Numbered from the stretch's first letter, positions 55,835-64,000 are shown. The stretch is 64,000 nucleotides of DNA from Sinomonas atrocyanea (GCF_030812675.1 NZ_JAUSTE010000003.1:124001-188000), one strand, 5' to 3'. Notes: generated by a model not told the origin, from the sequence alone. A program made the numbers and translations.

Positions 55835-58659
55835 TCGGGCGGCCACCAGTTCAGGAGCAGGTCGCGGCGCGCCTGGAGGTAGGCGGCCGTGGGCAGGTAG
55901 TTGCCGTGGGTCGCGACCTGGGCCATGTAGGAGTCGGGCTCCATCTCCAGGGCGAGCCGGTCCAGGACATTGGCGTCCCGGGCGTACGAATAGCCCGGGA
56001 ACCCCAGGTAGTCGGTGCGCCGCCACAGGTTCAGCCACACGGGCTGCGCCTGGCCGGCCTGCGCGGCGCCCTGCCCGTCGGGGCCCTGCCCGTTGATGCC
56101 CTGGCGCCCGGACGGGGCCGGGGCCGCGCCGAGCAGCGCGGTGAGCGGTCCCGCGCCCGGCGAGCGGCCGGCGTCGGGCGCACCGGAGACCGGGCCCGCG
56201 GGCGCGCCCACGCGGGCCAGGACGCGGGCGCGGCTGCGCGGCGGGGCGGCGGGGACCGGCAGGTCCTTGCCCTTCCACGGGTCCGCGGTCCAGAACGACG
56301 GCGCCGCCACCCCGGGCGTGCCGAGCACGTCCGGCCCGAACAGCTCCGGGAAGAACCGCCCGAAGTACGGGCGCAGCTGCATTCCGAAGCTCAGCAGGCG
56401 CACCCGCGGGAGCAGGTCCGCATGCCCGGTCGCCGCGAGATGGAACAGCGCCGCGACGCCGAGGACCGTGCCGAGGCTGTGGGTGGCGAGCAGGACCCTG
56501 CGATTCGGGTCCGGGGCGCCGTCCGGCTCGAGCCAGCGGATCATCCGGTCCGCGAGCTCGGGGACGGCCCGCTCGCTGTAGCACGCCGGCCCGAAGGGGT
56601 GCGCGGCGCGCGGGAGCCACGCCATGAGGTCCCACAGCAGCCCCAGCGGCCGCGCGGCGTCCGGGGCGGCCGCCTTGGCCACGGCGAGGGCCAGCACGGC
56701 CGCGCCGCCGAGCACCACGGCCGTGAGGACGATCAGCTGGCCGGCCTGCCACAGCCCAGCCACCGAGTCCCGGCCGAACGCCCCGGCGAGCACGCCGCGC
56801 ACCCAGGCCCAGCGCCCGCTGCGGTCGCGGTACTGCCACAGGACGGCGAGCGCGAGGGAGACCGCCACGGCCACCCCGACCGTCCAGGCGAGGAAGTGCA
56901 GGAGCGGCTCGGAGCGCTGGAGGAAGGCGCTCGCGCGGCGCTGCCGGGCGATCTCGGGGCGGTAGCACTCCTCCGCCGGGTCGATGGCAGGCTCGTCGAT
57001 GGTCGTGCTGCGCAGCTTCAGGAGCCCCACGACGATGAGCACGAGCATCACCACGGCGACCATGAGGCCGAGCACGCCGCCGAAGGCCCAGAAGGCGATC
57101 GGCACCGCGATGTCGTGCGCGCCGCCGGGCAGGGACACGGCCCGGAAGAGCGGGTCCCCGGGCACGGGGCCGGTCTGGAAGCGGCCCGACCGCAGCCACG
57201 CGCCGGCTCCGAGCGCGAGGGCGCTCGCGAGGAACGCCCCGACCAGCAGCCCGAGGAACATGAAGACCCCGGGCCCGGCGCCGTGCCAGGCCTCCTCGCG
57301 GGCGCGCGCGTTCCGGCGGCGCAGGGCCAGGTAGGGCACCACGACCGCCACGCCGCTGAACACGACGACGGCCAGCGCCGCCGCGTTCGCCCCCGGCCAG
57401 AGGGGATCCAGCCAACCGGCGAGCAGGGCCCAGAGGGCCGCGGTCCCGGTGGCGAGGACGGCGGCCGCGATCCACTCGTTGTAGCCGGCGCGGACCACGC
57501 AGCCCGCGGTGGCTAGGACCGTGAGCGCCACGAGGATGAGGGTCGGAGTGAGCTGCCCGCCGCCGAACGGGCCGGGGACGTCGGTGCCAGCGCCCCAGAT
57601 CTCCAGGACGAGGCAGAGCACGTAGATGGCGGCGGCCAGGACCAGCAGCAGCCCCGCCTGGGCATCGCGGCTGCCGGCGAACCGCCGCAGCGCGCCCTCG
57701 CCGCCGGGGACAGGGTGCGGCGCCCGCACGGACCTCGCCCAGAAGGCGATCATGGCCGCGGAGGCGGCGAGGTGCACGAGGGCGAGGACAAAGAGCGTCG
57801 GTGCGGCGGCGCCGTCGTGCGGGGCAGCGTCCCAGGCGAGCGTGGCCACCACGAGGTCGAGGCTCGCCGCGAGGTGGGTCAGGCCCGTCGGGGAGTTGAC
57901 CCGCCGCCGCATCCACATCTCGGGGACGGCGAGCGGGAGCGCGTCCGGGGCGCCCTGCGCCGCGCGGACCCTGGCGGCGTCGTGGATCCGGGTGCGGAAC
58001 CGCACGTCGCTGATGAGGCCGAGGATGGCCATCGCGGCGACGGCGGCCAGGGGCGCGAGGGAGAACAGGGCCAGCCGCTGGCCGCGCGTCCACTGCCCGA
58101 GCCCGTCGAGCTGGGCGGGCAGGGCGCTGCACACGCGCCACGTGCCGGCCCGGTCAACGGGCAGGAAGCACTGGACCGCCACGAGGTCGAACACGACGGT
58201 CGAGACGGCGGAGGTGAGCAGGAGCGTGAGCGCGAGGCCGAACAGCCGCGTGATGCCGCCGCCGCTGCCGGTGCGCAGGCCGCCCTCGCGGCCGGGGTCG
58301 GTCTCGAACGCGCGCGCCCAGTACCCGGCGTTCGCGAAGCCGAACGGCGCGACGAGGAACCAGACCACGTTGTACGCGGTGCGCCACACGCCGGTGAGGA
58401 AGCCGCGGCCCTTCGCGAAGCGGTCCAGGTGCCCCCAGCTGTAGGCCTCGATCCGCGTCGGGGCGTCCGGGGCGGGGGCCTTGGCCGTGTAGAAGCCGGC
58501 GAGCCCGTCGGCGAGCGGGATGGCGCCGTCGCGCGCCACCTCGATCTCGTCGACGGCGACCCCGAGCATCTCCTGGGGCGGCGTGTTGCGGACGCCGTGG
58601 ACCCGGAGCTCGAGGATGTCGAGCGCTCCCGCCCGTGGAGTGCTGGGGTCGCCGCGCAT
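55795..58659 (-). CDS. Large polytopic membrane protein with alpha/beta-hydrolase signatures
   Basis: A 954-residue protein with about 12 hydrophobic segments between residues 70 and 660. The N terminus has ILELRVHGVRNTPP (His21-Gly22, like the oxyanion segment that opens lipase folds); after the membrane part comes VLLATHSLGTVLGV, a GxSxG-like nucleophile elbow with Ser728, and a late VATHGNYLP with His918. A serine hydrolase split by a membrane insertion is my inference. It starts 1 nt after the protease stop and is the last gene of the four-gene operon. The role is unknown. Confidence 0.82.
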   Translation of the reverse strand: MRGDPSTPRAGALDILELRVHGVRNTPPQEMLGVAVDEIEVARDGAIPLADGLAGFYTAKAPAPDAPTRIEAYSWGHLDRFAKGRGFLTGVWRTAYNVVWFLVAPFGFANAGYWARAFETDPGREGGLRTGSGGGITRLFGLALTLLLTSAVSTVVFDLVAVQCFLPVDRAGTWRVCSALPAQLDGLGQWTRGQRLALFSLAPLAAVAAMAILGLISDVRFRTRIHDAARVRAAQGAPDALPLAVPEMWMRRRVNSPTGLTHLAASLDLVVATLAWDAAPHDGAAAPTLFVLALVHLAASAAMIAFWARSVRAPHPVPGGEGALRRFAGSRDAQAGLLLVLAAAIYVLCLVLEIWGAGTDVPGPFGGGQLTPTLILVALTVLATAGCVVRAGYNEWIAAAVLATGTAALWALLAGWLDPLWPGANAAALAVVVFSGVAVVVPYLALRRRNARAREEAWHGAGPGVFMFLGLLVGAFLASALALGAGAWLRSGRFQTGPVPGDPLFRAVSLPGGAHDIAVPIAFWAFGGVLGLMVAVVMLVLIVVGLLKLRSTTIDEPAIDPAEECYRPEIARQRRASAFLQRSEPLLHFLAWTVGVAVAVSLALAVLWQYRDRSGRWAWVRGVLAGAFGRDSVAGLWQAGQLIVLTAVVLGGAAVLALAVAKAAAPDAARPLGLLWDLMAWLPRAAHPFGPACYSERAVPELADRMIRWLEPDGAPDPNRRVLLATHSLGTVLGVAALFHLAATGHADLLPRVRLLSFGMQLRPYFGRFFPELFGPDVLGTPGVAAPSFWTADPWKGKDLPVPAAPPRSRARVLARVGAPAGPVSGAPDAGRSPGAGPLTALLGAAPAPSGRQGINGQGPDGQGAAQAGQAQPVWLNLWRRTDYLGFPGYSYARDANVLDRLALEMEPDSYMAQVATHGNYLPTAAYLQARRDLLLNWWPPENAASGHAAIPGE

Positions 58660-58660
58660 G

Positions 58661-59440
58661 TCAGGCGACGGTCCGGACGGTCCAGAAATCGCTGGCCAGG
58701 CCCGTCGAGAGCAGGTACTGGTAGGGCATGGTGAAGTAGCCGGCCTGTCCCCAGCCGTCGCCCCACGAGTTGCGTACCCGGAAGCACTGGGTGGCGTTGT
58801 CGTACCCGACCGCGAGGACGGCGTGGCCGCCGAGGACCTGCTCGTTGGGGGCCGGCATGGGCACGACGCCGGTGTGGGCGACCTCCGGGCCCTCGAAGGA
58901 CTCGTAGACGGTGAAGCCGTACACGAACGGGTAGCCGGCGGCGAGGCAGCCCTGCATCTGGGCGATGGACCGCGCCACGCGCTGGTAGGCGATGGCGCGG
59001 TGCTGCTTGGCGTCGATGTAGCACTGCTCGCCCGGCTTCGCCGCAAACTGGCCGATGTCGTAGGGCCACTCGGTCTCCGGGCAGGCGCCCTGGGCTGCGA
59101 CGGACTTGATCCCGTCGCGGATCTGGGCGCCGGCGTCGCTCGCCACCGTGTGCTCCGCGGCGCGCTCGTTGTAGTAGATGAACAGGCGCGAGGGCGTGGT
59201 GTAGCCGGCGATGCCCTCCTTGTCGGCGTCGAACTCGAGGGCGGCGGCGATCGCGTTGGCCGTGCAGGACCCGAGCTGGCCCTGGTCGTAGACGGGCGGG
59301 CAGGCTGCGGTGAGGTCCACGGAGGGCGGGAGGGCGCCCATCACCTCGCGGGGCGCGGCGAAGAGGTGGTCGCGCTGGTCCGGGACGTCCGGCACCCAAC
59401 CGTAGGAGTGGGCGGTGCGCGGGGCTGCTGCTGCGGTCAT
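58661..59440 (-). CDS. Papain-like (C1A) cysteine protease without signal peptide
   Basis: A 259-residue protease domain with the full papain tetrad: Gln53 and Cys59 in YDQGQLGSCTANA, His206 in LGGHAVLAVGYD and Asn224 in RNSWGDGWGQAG. It begins with a short WVPDVPDQRDH segment instead of a propeptide and has no export signal, unlike most secreted C1A enzymes; the same short start occurs in bacterial and viral C1-like proteins. ATG 59440 has GAGGA upstream and follows the small module gene by 16 nt. Confidence 0.92.
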   Translation of the reverse strand: MTAAAAPRTAHSYGWVPDVPDQRDHLFAAPREVMGALPPSVDLTAACPPVYDQGQLGSCTANAIAAALEFDADKEGIAGYTTPSRLFIYYNERAAEHTVASDAGAQIRDGIKSVAAQGACPETEWPYDIGQFAAKPGEQCYIDAKQHRAIAYQRVARSIAQMQGCLAAGYPFVYGFTVYESFEGPEVAHTGVVPMPAPNEQVLGGHAVLAVGYDNATQCFRVRNSWGDGWGQAGYFTMPYQYLLSTGLASDFWTVRTVA

Positions 59441-59456
59441 GGCTGGTCCTCGGCTC

Positions 59457-59834
59457 TCAGAGGTACTTCCAGGAGCGGACCACGCTGAGTGATCCGCCGG
59501 TGTCCCACCACACGTCGACGCGGTTCGCGGCGAAGGCGACCTGGACGAATCCCTGCTCGTCGCCGGGCTCGGAGATGAGCCCGGCGCGCCAGGCTGCGCC
59601 GTCGTAGGCCCAGAGCGCTGCCGGGCCGCCGGCGGCGTAGTGGTCCAGGACGAGGTAGTGGGTGGTCGCGTTGCCGCCGGTCCCTGCGGGTGCGGCGCCG
59701 GGGGTGGGCTGCTTCGCCGCGGCCGCACCGGGATCGGGCGGGGCAGCGGGCTGGGACGCCGACGACGGCGCGGCCGCGAGGGCGTTGGAGGCGGCGTCGA
59801 GCTGGTCGATGACGGCCTGCGAGGGGGTGTTCAT
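59457..59834 (-). CDS. Stand-alone copy of the kelch protein's C-terminal module
   Basis: A 125-residue protein: an Ala/Pro-rich N-terminal half (to about residue 52), then a module of about 68 residues (HYLVLDHY, ALWAYDGAAWR, VDVWWDTGGSL). The same pattern closes the kelch protein encoded upstream (QYLVVDTW, ALWAYVGGAWR, VDVWWDSTGLV), with close to half of the positions identical. I know no name for this domain. AGGAG precedes the ATG. Confidence 0.78.
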   Translation of the reverse strand: MNTPSQAVIDQLDAASNALAAAPSSASQPAAPPDPGAAAAKQPTPGAAPAGTGGNATTHYLVLDHYAAGGPAALWAYDGAAWRAGLISEPGDEQGFVQVAFAANRVDVWWDTGGSLSVVRSWKYL

Positions 59835-59913
59835 GGCTGGCTCCTAAAGGGCGGGAGGGCGGGTGCGAGGAGCGAGGGCGGGTGCGAAGGAGGGCGGTGC
59901 GGGAAGCGCGCGG

Positions 59914-61509
59914 TCAGTGCGGCGAGGACCAGCCCCTGGCGGTGACGAGGCCGGTGGAGTCCCACCAGACGTCGACCGCCTCCGCGGCGAAGAGGTCCTG
60001 CGCGACGCCGACGAGCTCCGACTGGCCGATCACGCGGCCGCGCCAGGCGCCCCCGACGTACGCCCACAGGGCGCCGTCCTGGCTCGGGGTCCAGGTGTCG
60101 ACCACGAGGTACTGGGCGCGCCCGGATCCGAGGCCGACGGTGACGGCCACCGGTGCGGAGGCGATGCCGTTGGCCACGACGCTGAGCTCGTACGGCCCGA
60201 ACTCGAGGTCGTGGGGCACGGTGAACTGGGTCGAGACGGCCGCACTGCCCGTGGCGACCGCCATGGTCGAATGCTGGGCGGTGCGCAGGTAGCGGACCTT
60301 GCCGGAGTAGGTGCCGGTGAGGCGGACGAGGGGGTAGTTCGTGGCCATCTGCGCGTCGTCCCCGTAGCCCACGGCCTGGGAGAGCCCGTTGAGCTGGATC
60401 CCGGTGAGGGTGTAGGTGCCGTCGATGCCGAGGCTCGTGGGTACGGAGGCGATGGCAGGCGCCCACGCCGGGTCTCCCCCGGGGTCCGGCTGGTAGGCGT
60501 AGAGGGCGGCGGTCTGGGCCCCGTAGAGCACCTCGCCGGTCGGGAGCAGGAGCATGCGGCCTTGGTAGATGACCTGGTCGGCGTTCGGCGGGTCGGCGGC
60601 GCGGGTGAGGGATGCGCCGTCGAACTCGAAGAACATCGTCGGCGTGGGCCAGTCCCCCGCCGCGTCCCCGGCGGGTCCCGCCGTGCAGAGCACCCGCCCG
60701 TTGGGCAGGAGCGCGGCGGGCGCGTCCTTCGCCTTGAGCAGCCTGCCCTGGGCGTCCGCCGGGAAGTCCGGCCCGGCGGCCCAGGAGCCGGTCCCGGTCG
60801 TGTTCCCGGAGGGGGTGTAGAGGGCGGTGTGGCCGGTTGCGCCGGCACAGAACACCCGGCCGTCCGGCAGGAGCAGCGCGGGGCCGATCTCGATCGAGGA
60901 GGCCTGGACGAGCTCGACCGGGGTGGAGCCGGCGCTGATCCATGCGCCGGTGGACGGGATGTACCGCTCGGCGTGGGGATGGTTGGCGCAGCTGACGGTG
61001 ACCACTGAGCCGTCCGGGAGCAGCGTCCACGATTCCTCGTTGGAGCGCGCTGCCATGGTCCCGGTGGCGGTCCAGGCGTCGGCCGCGGGATCGTAGACGG
61101 CGGTGCGCCCGTCGCTGAGGTTTCCCGCGAGGAGCTGCCCGTCGGCGAGCAGGCACGCGGCCGCGTCGCCGAGGCGACCCCACCCGGGGTTGCCGATGCT
61201 CGTCCAGGTGTCGGCGGCGGGATCATAGATCTCCGCCGTGTCCGTGTCGGAGCCGGCGTCGCTGTACTCGCCGCCGGCGACGAGGACGCGGCCGTCGCGC
61301 AGCACGGCGGAGGCGTAGTAGAGGCGCGAGCTGTGCATGTCGGCGAGCTGTGTCCACGTCCCCCCGACGTAGCTGCCGGATTCATCGGGCGTCAGCCGCC
61401 ACCAGCTCCGCGATCCGCCCGACTGGCACATGACGGTGCCGTCGGTGAGGAGGAGCATGGTCCCGATGGGGAAGGTCGGCTGGTGCGCGAGAGCTGCCCA
61501 TGTTCCCAT
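59914..61509 (-). CDS. Kelch/galactose-oxidase-like beta-propeller protein with C-terminal module
   Basis: A 531-residue protein with about six kelch-type repeats (for example YYASAVLRDGRVLVAGG, LPDGSVVTVS, LLPDGRVFCAG, LLPNGRVLC), a DUF1929-like early-set domain (about 365-460, including YLRTAQHSTMAV) and the WWD-type module at the end (about 465-531). Copper-ligand tyrosine positions of galactose oxidase are not clearly kept (YY replaces YH), so a binding rather than oxidase role is likely. It has no signal peptide. It is the first gene of the operon. Confidence 0.85.
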   Translation of the reverse strand: MGTWAALAHQPTFPIGTMLLLTDGTVMCQSGGSRSWWRLTPDESGSYVGGTWTQLADMHSSRLYYASAVLRDGRVLVAGGEYSDAGSDTDTAEIYDPAADTWTSIGNPGWGRLGDAAACLLADGQLLAGNLSDGRTAVYDPAADAWTATGTMAARSNEESWTLLPDGSVVTVSCANHPHAERYIPSTGAWISAGSTPVELVQASSIEIGPALLLPDGRVFCAGATGHTALYTPSGNTTGTGSWAAGPDFPADAQGRLLKAKDAPAALLPNGRVLCTAGPAGDAAGDWPTPTMFFEFDGASLTRAADPPNADQVIYQGRMLLLPTGEVLYGAQTAALYAYQPDPGGDPAWAPAIASVPTSLGIDGTYTLTGIQLNGLSQAVGYGDDAQMATNYPLVRLTGTYSGKVRYLRTAQHSTMAVATGSAAVSTQFTVPHDLEFGPYELSVVANGIASAPVAVTVGLGSGRAQYLVVDTWTPSQDGALWAYVGGAWRGRVIGQSELVGVAQDLFAAEAVDVWWDSTGLVTARGWSSPH

Positions 61510-61718
61510 GGAGGCCCTTTCGCAGGGGCGGCCGCGGCCGCCCGGCTGATGGAGAACCGCACCGTGTGCGGTGAAGCCGTGGGACGGGGGAAGCCCTCGA
61601 GCCCCGGGCGGAGCGGCCGGGCCCCGGGCCGCCCCGGAGTGGGGCGGGCGGGGTGCCGACTGGAGTGCGTCGGCCCCGATGCTGGGGATGTCGGGCCGAG
61701 CGATTGATTTGTCACTCG

Positions 61719-61748
61719 ATTTTATTAATTACGGGCCAGCGCCGTCAA
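61719..61748 (-). promoter_or_regulatory. Probable promoter of the kelch-protease operon
   Basis: On the minus strand TTGACG (61748-61743), 18 nt, TAAAAT (61724-61719), inside a strikingly AT-rich block (ATTTTATTAATTA). This leaves a leader of about 200 nt in 61510-61710, where I see no gene. Confidence 0.65.
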
Positions 61749-61805
61749 GACCCTCGATTGCGCCGTGCGGGGGCCCAGCCGAGGGGCCCGGTCACAGCGC
61801 TGGGG

Positions 61806-62567
61806 TCAGCGCGGGGGCAGGAGGACGGTCAGCTCCTGCGCGGCCTCGTGCAGCGCCGGGAGGTAGTCGAGGAGCTTCTCCCGGCTCACGCGGTAGGCAG
61901 GGGCGGCGACGGACAGCGCCGCGACGGCGAGGCCATCGGGGTTGCGCACGGGGACGCCGATCGCGCGGATTCCGGCCTCGTGCTCCTCGTCGGCGATCGC
62001 GTAGCCCTGTCCGGCGACCGCCTCGATCTCCCGCCGGAACTGGTCCCTGTCCACCATGGTGTGCGGCGTGAATGCCGTGAGCTCGAGGGTCTCCACGAGG
62101 TCAGTGCGGGCGGGCTCGGAGGCGAAGGCGACGAGCACCTTGCCCATCGAGGTGCAGTGCAGCGGCCCCCGGCGGCCAGGCTCTCCACTGACGCTCACCG
62201 AGTGGCTGCCCTGGACGTGGTGCACGTAGAGCTGGTGGTGCCCGTCGATGACGGACATGAGCGCGCTCTCGGCGGTCTGGTCGGCGAGCCGGCGGAGCAC
62301 GGGCAGGGCGGAGCCTGCGAACCCGTGCCGGTGGGCGACGCGGCTGGCCAGGGAGAAGGTCTGGAGCCCGAGGCTGTAGCGGCGGCTGACCTCGTCGACG
62401 CACGCGTAGCCGTCCCGCACGAGGGCGGCGGCCAGGCGGTGGGCCGTGCTCAGGGGGAACCCGGCCCTCCTCGCCACCTCCGAGAGGGACGCCCCGTCGG
62501 GGTAGTCGCCGAGCAGAGTCAGCAGCAGCAGGGCCTTCCCGACCATGTCAGGAGGAGTCTGGGTCAT
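61806..62567 (-). CDS. IclR-family transcriptional regulator
   Basis: A 253-residue regulator: N-terminal winged HTH (about residues 7-65, GASLSEVARRAGFPLSTAHRLAAAL) and an IclR effector domain (about 75-250) with LHCTSMGKVLVAF and GYAIADEEHEAGIRAIGVPV. I chose ATG 62567 (MTQTPPDM); CATACT 6 nt upstream suggests a leaderless mRNA. It is divergent from the MFS transporter and two dyads lie between them. IclR proteins typically control catabolic genes for organic acids or aromatics. Confidence 0.93.
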   Translation of the reverse strand: MTQTPPDMVGKALLLLTLLGDYPDGASLSEVARRAGFPLSTAHRLAAALVRDGYACVDEVSRRYSLGLQTFSLASRVAHRHGFAGSALPVLRRLADQTAESALMSVIDGHHQLYVHHVQGSHSVSVSGEPGRRGPLHCTSMGKVLVAFASEPARTDLVETLELTAFTPHTMVDRDQFRREIEAVAGQGYAIADEEHEAGIRAIGVPVRNPDGLAVAALSVAAPAYRVSREKLLDYLPALHEAAQELTVLLPPR

Positions 62568-62588
62568 GGCCCCAGTATGCCAGAACCA

Positions 62589-62603
62589 TTCCACGATATG
62601 GGA
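62589..62603. promoter_or_regulatory. Putative IclR operator 1
   Basis: TTCCACGATATGGGA, matching 12 of 15 positions to the dyad at 62694-62708. It lies 21 bp upstream of the IclR start, suited to autoregulation. Confidence 0.6.
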
Positions 62604-62693
62604 GGGGATGCCGGTAGGAGGAAATTTCTGGTCGCGACCCCTTGTGCACCCGCGCGGGAGGGCGCAGACTGGATTCCAAGTGGCGACAAGCCC

Positions 62694-62708
62694 TTCCATC
62701 ATATGGAA
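62694..62708. promoter_or_regulatory. Putative IclR operator 2
   Basis: TTCCAT-CAT-ATGGAA, with perfect 6-bp arms, 20 bp upstream of the MFS transporter start. TTCC-GGAA dyads are usual for IclR-family sites. Confidence 0.65.
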
Positions 62709-62728
62709 CATCACAGTGAGGTGATCTC

Positions 62729-64000
62729 ATGTCCGACTCCGCCATGCGCCCCGGGTCCACCCGGGCGGCCGCGGCCTCTCCTGGCCATGCACGCTGGGCC
62801 CGGCTCCTTCCGATTGCATTCGTGACCTATTCGCTGGCCTATCTGGACCGCTCGAACTACTCGATCGGCGTGGCCGGCGGGATGAAGGGCGACCTGCATC
62901 TGGATGCGGGGGTCTCGGCGCTGCTGGGAGCCCTGTTCTTCCTTGGCTACTTCCTCTTCCAGGTGCCCGCCGGCATCTATGCCGAGCGGCGCAGCGCCCG
63001 CACCCTGATCTTCTGGAGCCTGCTCGCCTGGGGCGTGCTGGCCTCCCTGCAGGGCGTGGTCTCCTCCGTCCCGTGGCTCATGGTGGTGCGCTTCCTCCTC
63101 GGCGTCGTCGAGGCCGCCGTCCTGCCGGCCATGGTGATCTTCCTGAGCCACTGGTTCACGAAGGCCGAGCGCGGACGCGCCAACACCTACCTGATCCTCG
63201 GCAACCCGGTCACGGTCCTGTGGCTCACGGCGGTCTCCGGCTACCTCGTCGAGGCGACGTCGTGGCGCTGGATGTTCATCATCGAGGGCGTTCCGGCCAT
63301 CGTCTGGGCCTTCGTGTTCCGGGCGCTCGTCGCCGACCACCCGCACCAGGCGGCCTGGCTCAGCAAGGAGGAGCGCGGCTACGTCGAGGACGCCCTGGAC
63401 GCCGAGCAGCGCGCGATGACCCCGGCAGCCTCGCTGTGGAGCGCGCTGCGGTCCCGCAACGTCGTCATCCTGTCCGTGCAGTACTTCCTGTGGAGCCTCG
63501 GCGTCTACGGGTTCGTCTTCTGGCTGCCGTCGATCGTGAAGGCCGCGAGCGGCGAGGGGATCGGGATGACCGGCCTCATCTCCGCCATCCCGTACGTGTT
63601 CGCCGTGATCCTCATGGTCGTCAACAGCCGGCTCTCGGACCTCTCCGGCCACCGCAACCGCTACGTCTGGCCATGGCTGGCGCTCAGCGCCGTCGCGTTC
63701 TACGGCTCCTACCTCATCGGGCCCAAGAACTTCTGGGCGGCCTTCGTCCTCCTCGTGGTCGCGGGCGCGGCCATGTACGCCCCGTACGGGCCGTTCTTCG
63801 CCGCGATCCCGGAGCTCATGCCGCGCGAGGTGGCAGGCCCCGCCATCGCGCTGGTGAACTCCCTCGGCGCCCTCGGCGGCTTCGTCGGCTCCTACTTCGT
63901 GGGCTGGCTCGACGGCGCCACGGGCTCGAGCAGCGCCTCCTTCCTGCTCATGGCCGCGAGCCTCGCCGGATCCGCCGTGCTCATCCCCTTCGTCCGGCCC
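62729..64000 (+). CDS. MFS transporter, anion:cation symporter (ACS) family, partial
   Basis: The first 424 residues of a 12-helix transporter; the frame is still open at the window end. YSLAYLDRSNYSIGVAGG in helix 1 and RFLLGVVEAAVLPAMVIFLSHWF in helices 4-5 are signatures of the ACS family (hexuronate, glucarate, tartrate, phthalate transporters). GAGGTGAT lies 3 nt before ATG 62729. Divergence from an IclR regulator suggests uptake of a sugar acid or aromatic acid whose catabolic genes probably follow outside the window. Confidence 0.92.
   Translation, partial: MSDSAMRPGSTRAAAASPGHARWARLLPIAFVTYSLAYLDRSNYSIGVAGGMKGDLHLDAGVSALLGALFFLGYFLFQVPAGIYAERRSARTLIFWSLLAWGVLASLQGVVSSVPWLMVVRFLLGVVEAAVLPAMVIFLSHWFTKAERGRANTYLILGNPVTVLWLTAVSGYLVEATSWRWMFIIEGVPAIVWAFVFRALVADHPHQAAWLSKEERGYVEDALDAEQRAMTPAASLWSALRSRNVVILSVQYFLWSLGVYGFVFWLPSIVKAASGEGIGMTGLISAIPYVFAVILMVVNSRLSDLSGHRNRYVWPWLALSAVAFYGSYLIGPKNFWAAFVLLVVAGAAMYAPYGPFFAAIPELMPREVAGPAIALVNSLGALGGFVGSYFVGWLDGATGSSSASFLLMAASLAGSAVLIPFVRP

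Overview
The window is high-GC chromosomal DNA of an actinobacterium, most likely a member of the Micrococcaceae (Arthrobacter/Sinomonas-like). Supporting points are the strong GC bias at third codon positions, a monomeric NADP isocitrate dehydrogenase, an RpfA-type resuscitation factor, DUF6318- and DUF6350-type proteins, a mannosyltransferase of the MgtA type, several apparently leaderless genes with TANNNT boxes, and hairpin terminators without U-tracts. I see no tRNA, rRNA, CRISPR array or insertion sequence.

Layout. 1-3.5 kb: the end of sdhB, then a minus-strand operon (small membrane protein, xth, trpS, 2H phosphoesterase). 3.5-6.5 kb: a repeat-rich gap and a three-gene ABC-2 exporter. 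6.6-13 kb: a catabolic island with a LysR regulator, a complete class I P450 system (P450, [2Fe-2S] ferredoxin, FAD reductase), a second LysR regulator and an MHS-family transporter. A 31-bp element shared by the two divergent promoter regions ties the halves together. 13-15.6 kb: a SHOCT protein and a two-component system, flanked by a second repeat family. 15.7-20.8 kb: one-carbon metabolism (folD, glyA with a ZTP riboswitch, purU) plus a flavin monooxygenase and a gamma-carbonic anhydrase-like protein. 20.8-26.3 kb: a ROK repressor and a CUT2 sugar ABC transporter sharing a near-identical operator. 26.3-29.4 kb: a TPC-type P1B metal ATPase and a Gfo/Idh/MocA oxidoreductase. 29.5-31.8 kb: two tandem low-complexity exported proteins. 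32-35.4 kb: DoxX, icd and a small protein. 35.6-41 kb: purH and purN on the minus strand, separated by a plus-strand cassette (alcohol dehydrogenase, unknown, DoxX-like, SRPBCC). 41-46.7 kb: a DUF6350 membrane protein, an OYE-family reductase, a mannosyltransferase and UDP-glucose dehydrogenase. 46.8-48.3 kb: a lipoprotein/PKD secreted pair of less biased composition. 48.4-55.8 kb: a SWIM-SNF2 helicase, rpfA, fdhA with a structured leader, and a PHBH-fold monooxygenase. 55.8-61.5 kb: an unusual four-gene operon (kelch/DUF1929 protein, a stand-alone copy of its C-terminal module, a papain-like protease, and a large membrane protein with a split hydrolase signature). 61.8-64 kb: an IclR regulator divergent from an MFS carboxylate-type transporter that runs off the window.

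Common threads. FolD, GlyA and PurU set the formyl/methylene-tetrahydrofolate pool used by PurN and PurH; ZMP/ZTP, which accumulates when PurH lacks formyl-THF, is the ligand of the riboswitch upstream of glyA-folD. The best candidates for undescribed biology are the 55.8-61.5 kb operon, the P450/MHS regulon, and the two dispersed tandem repeat families.
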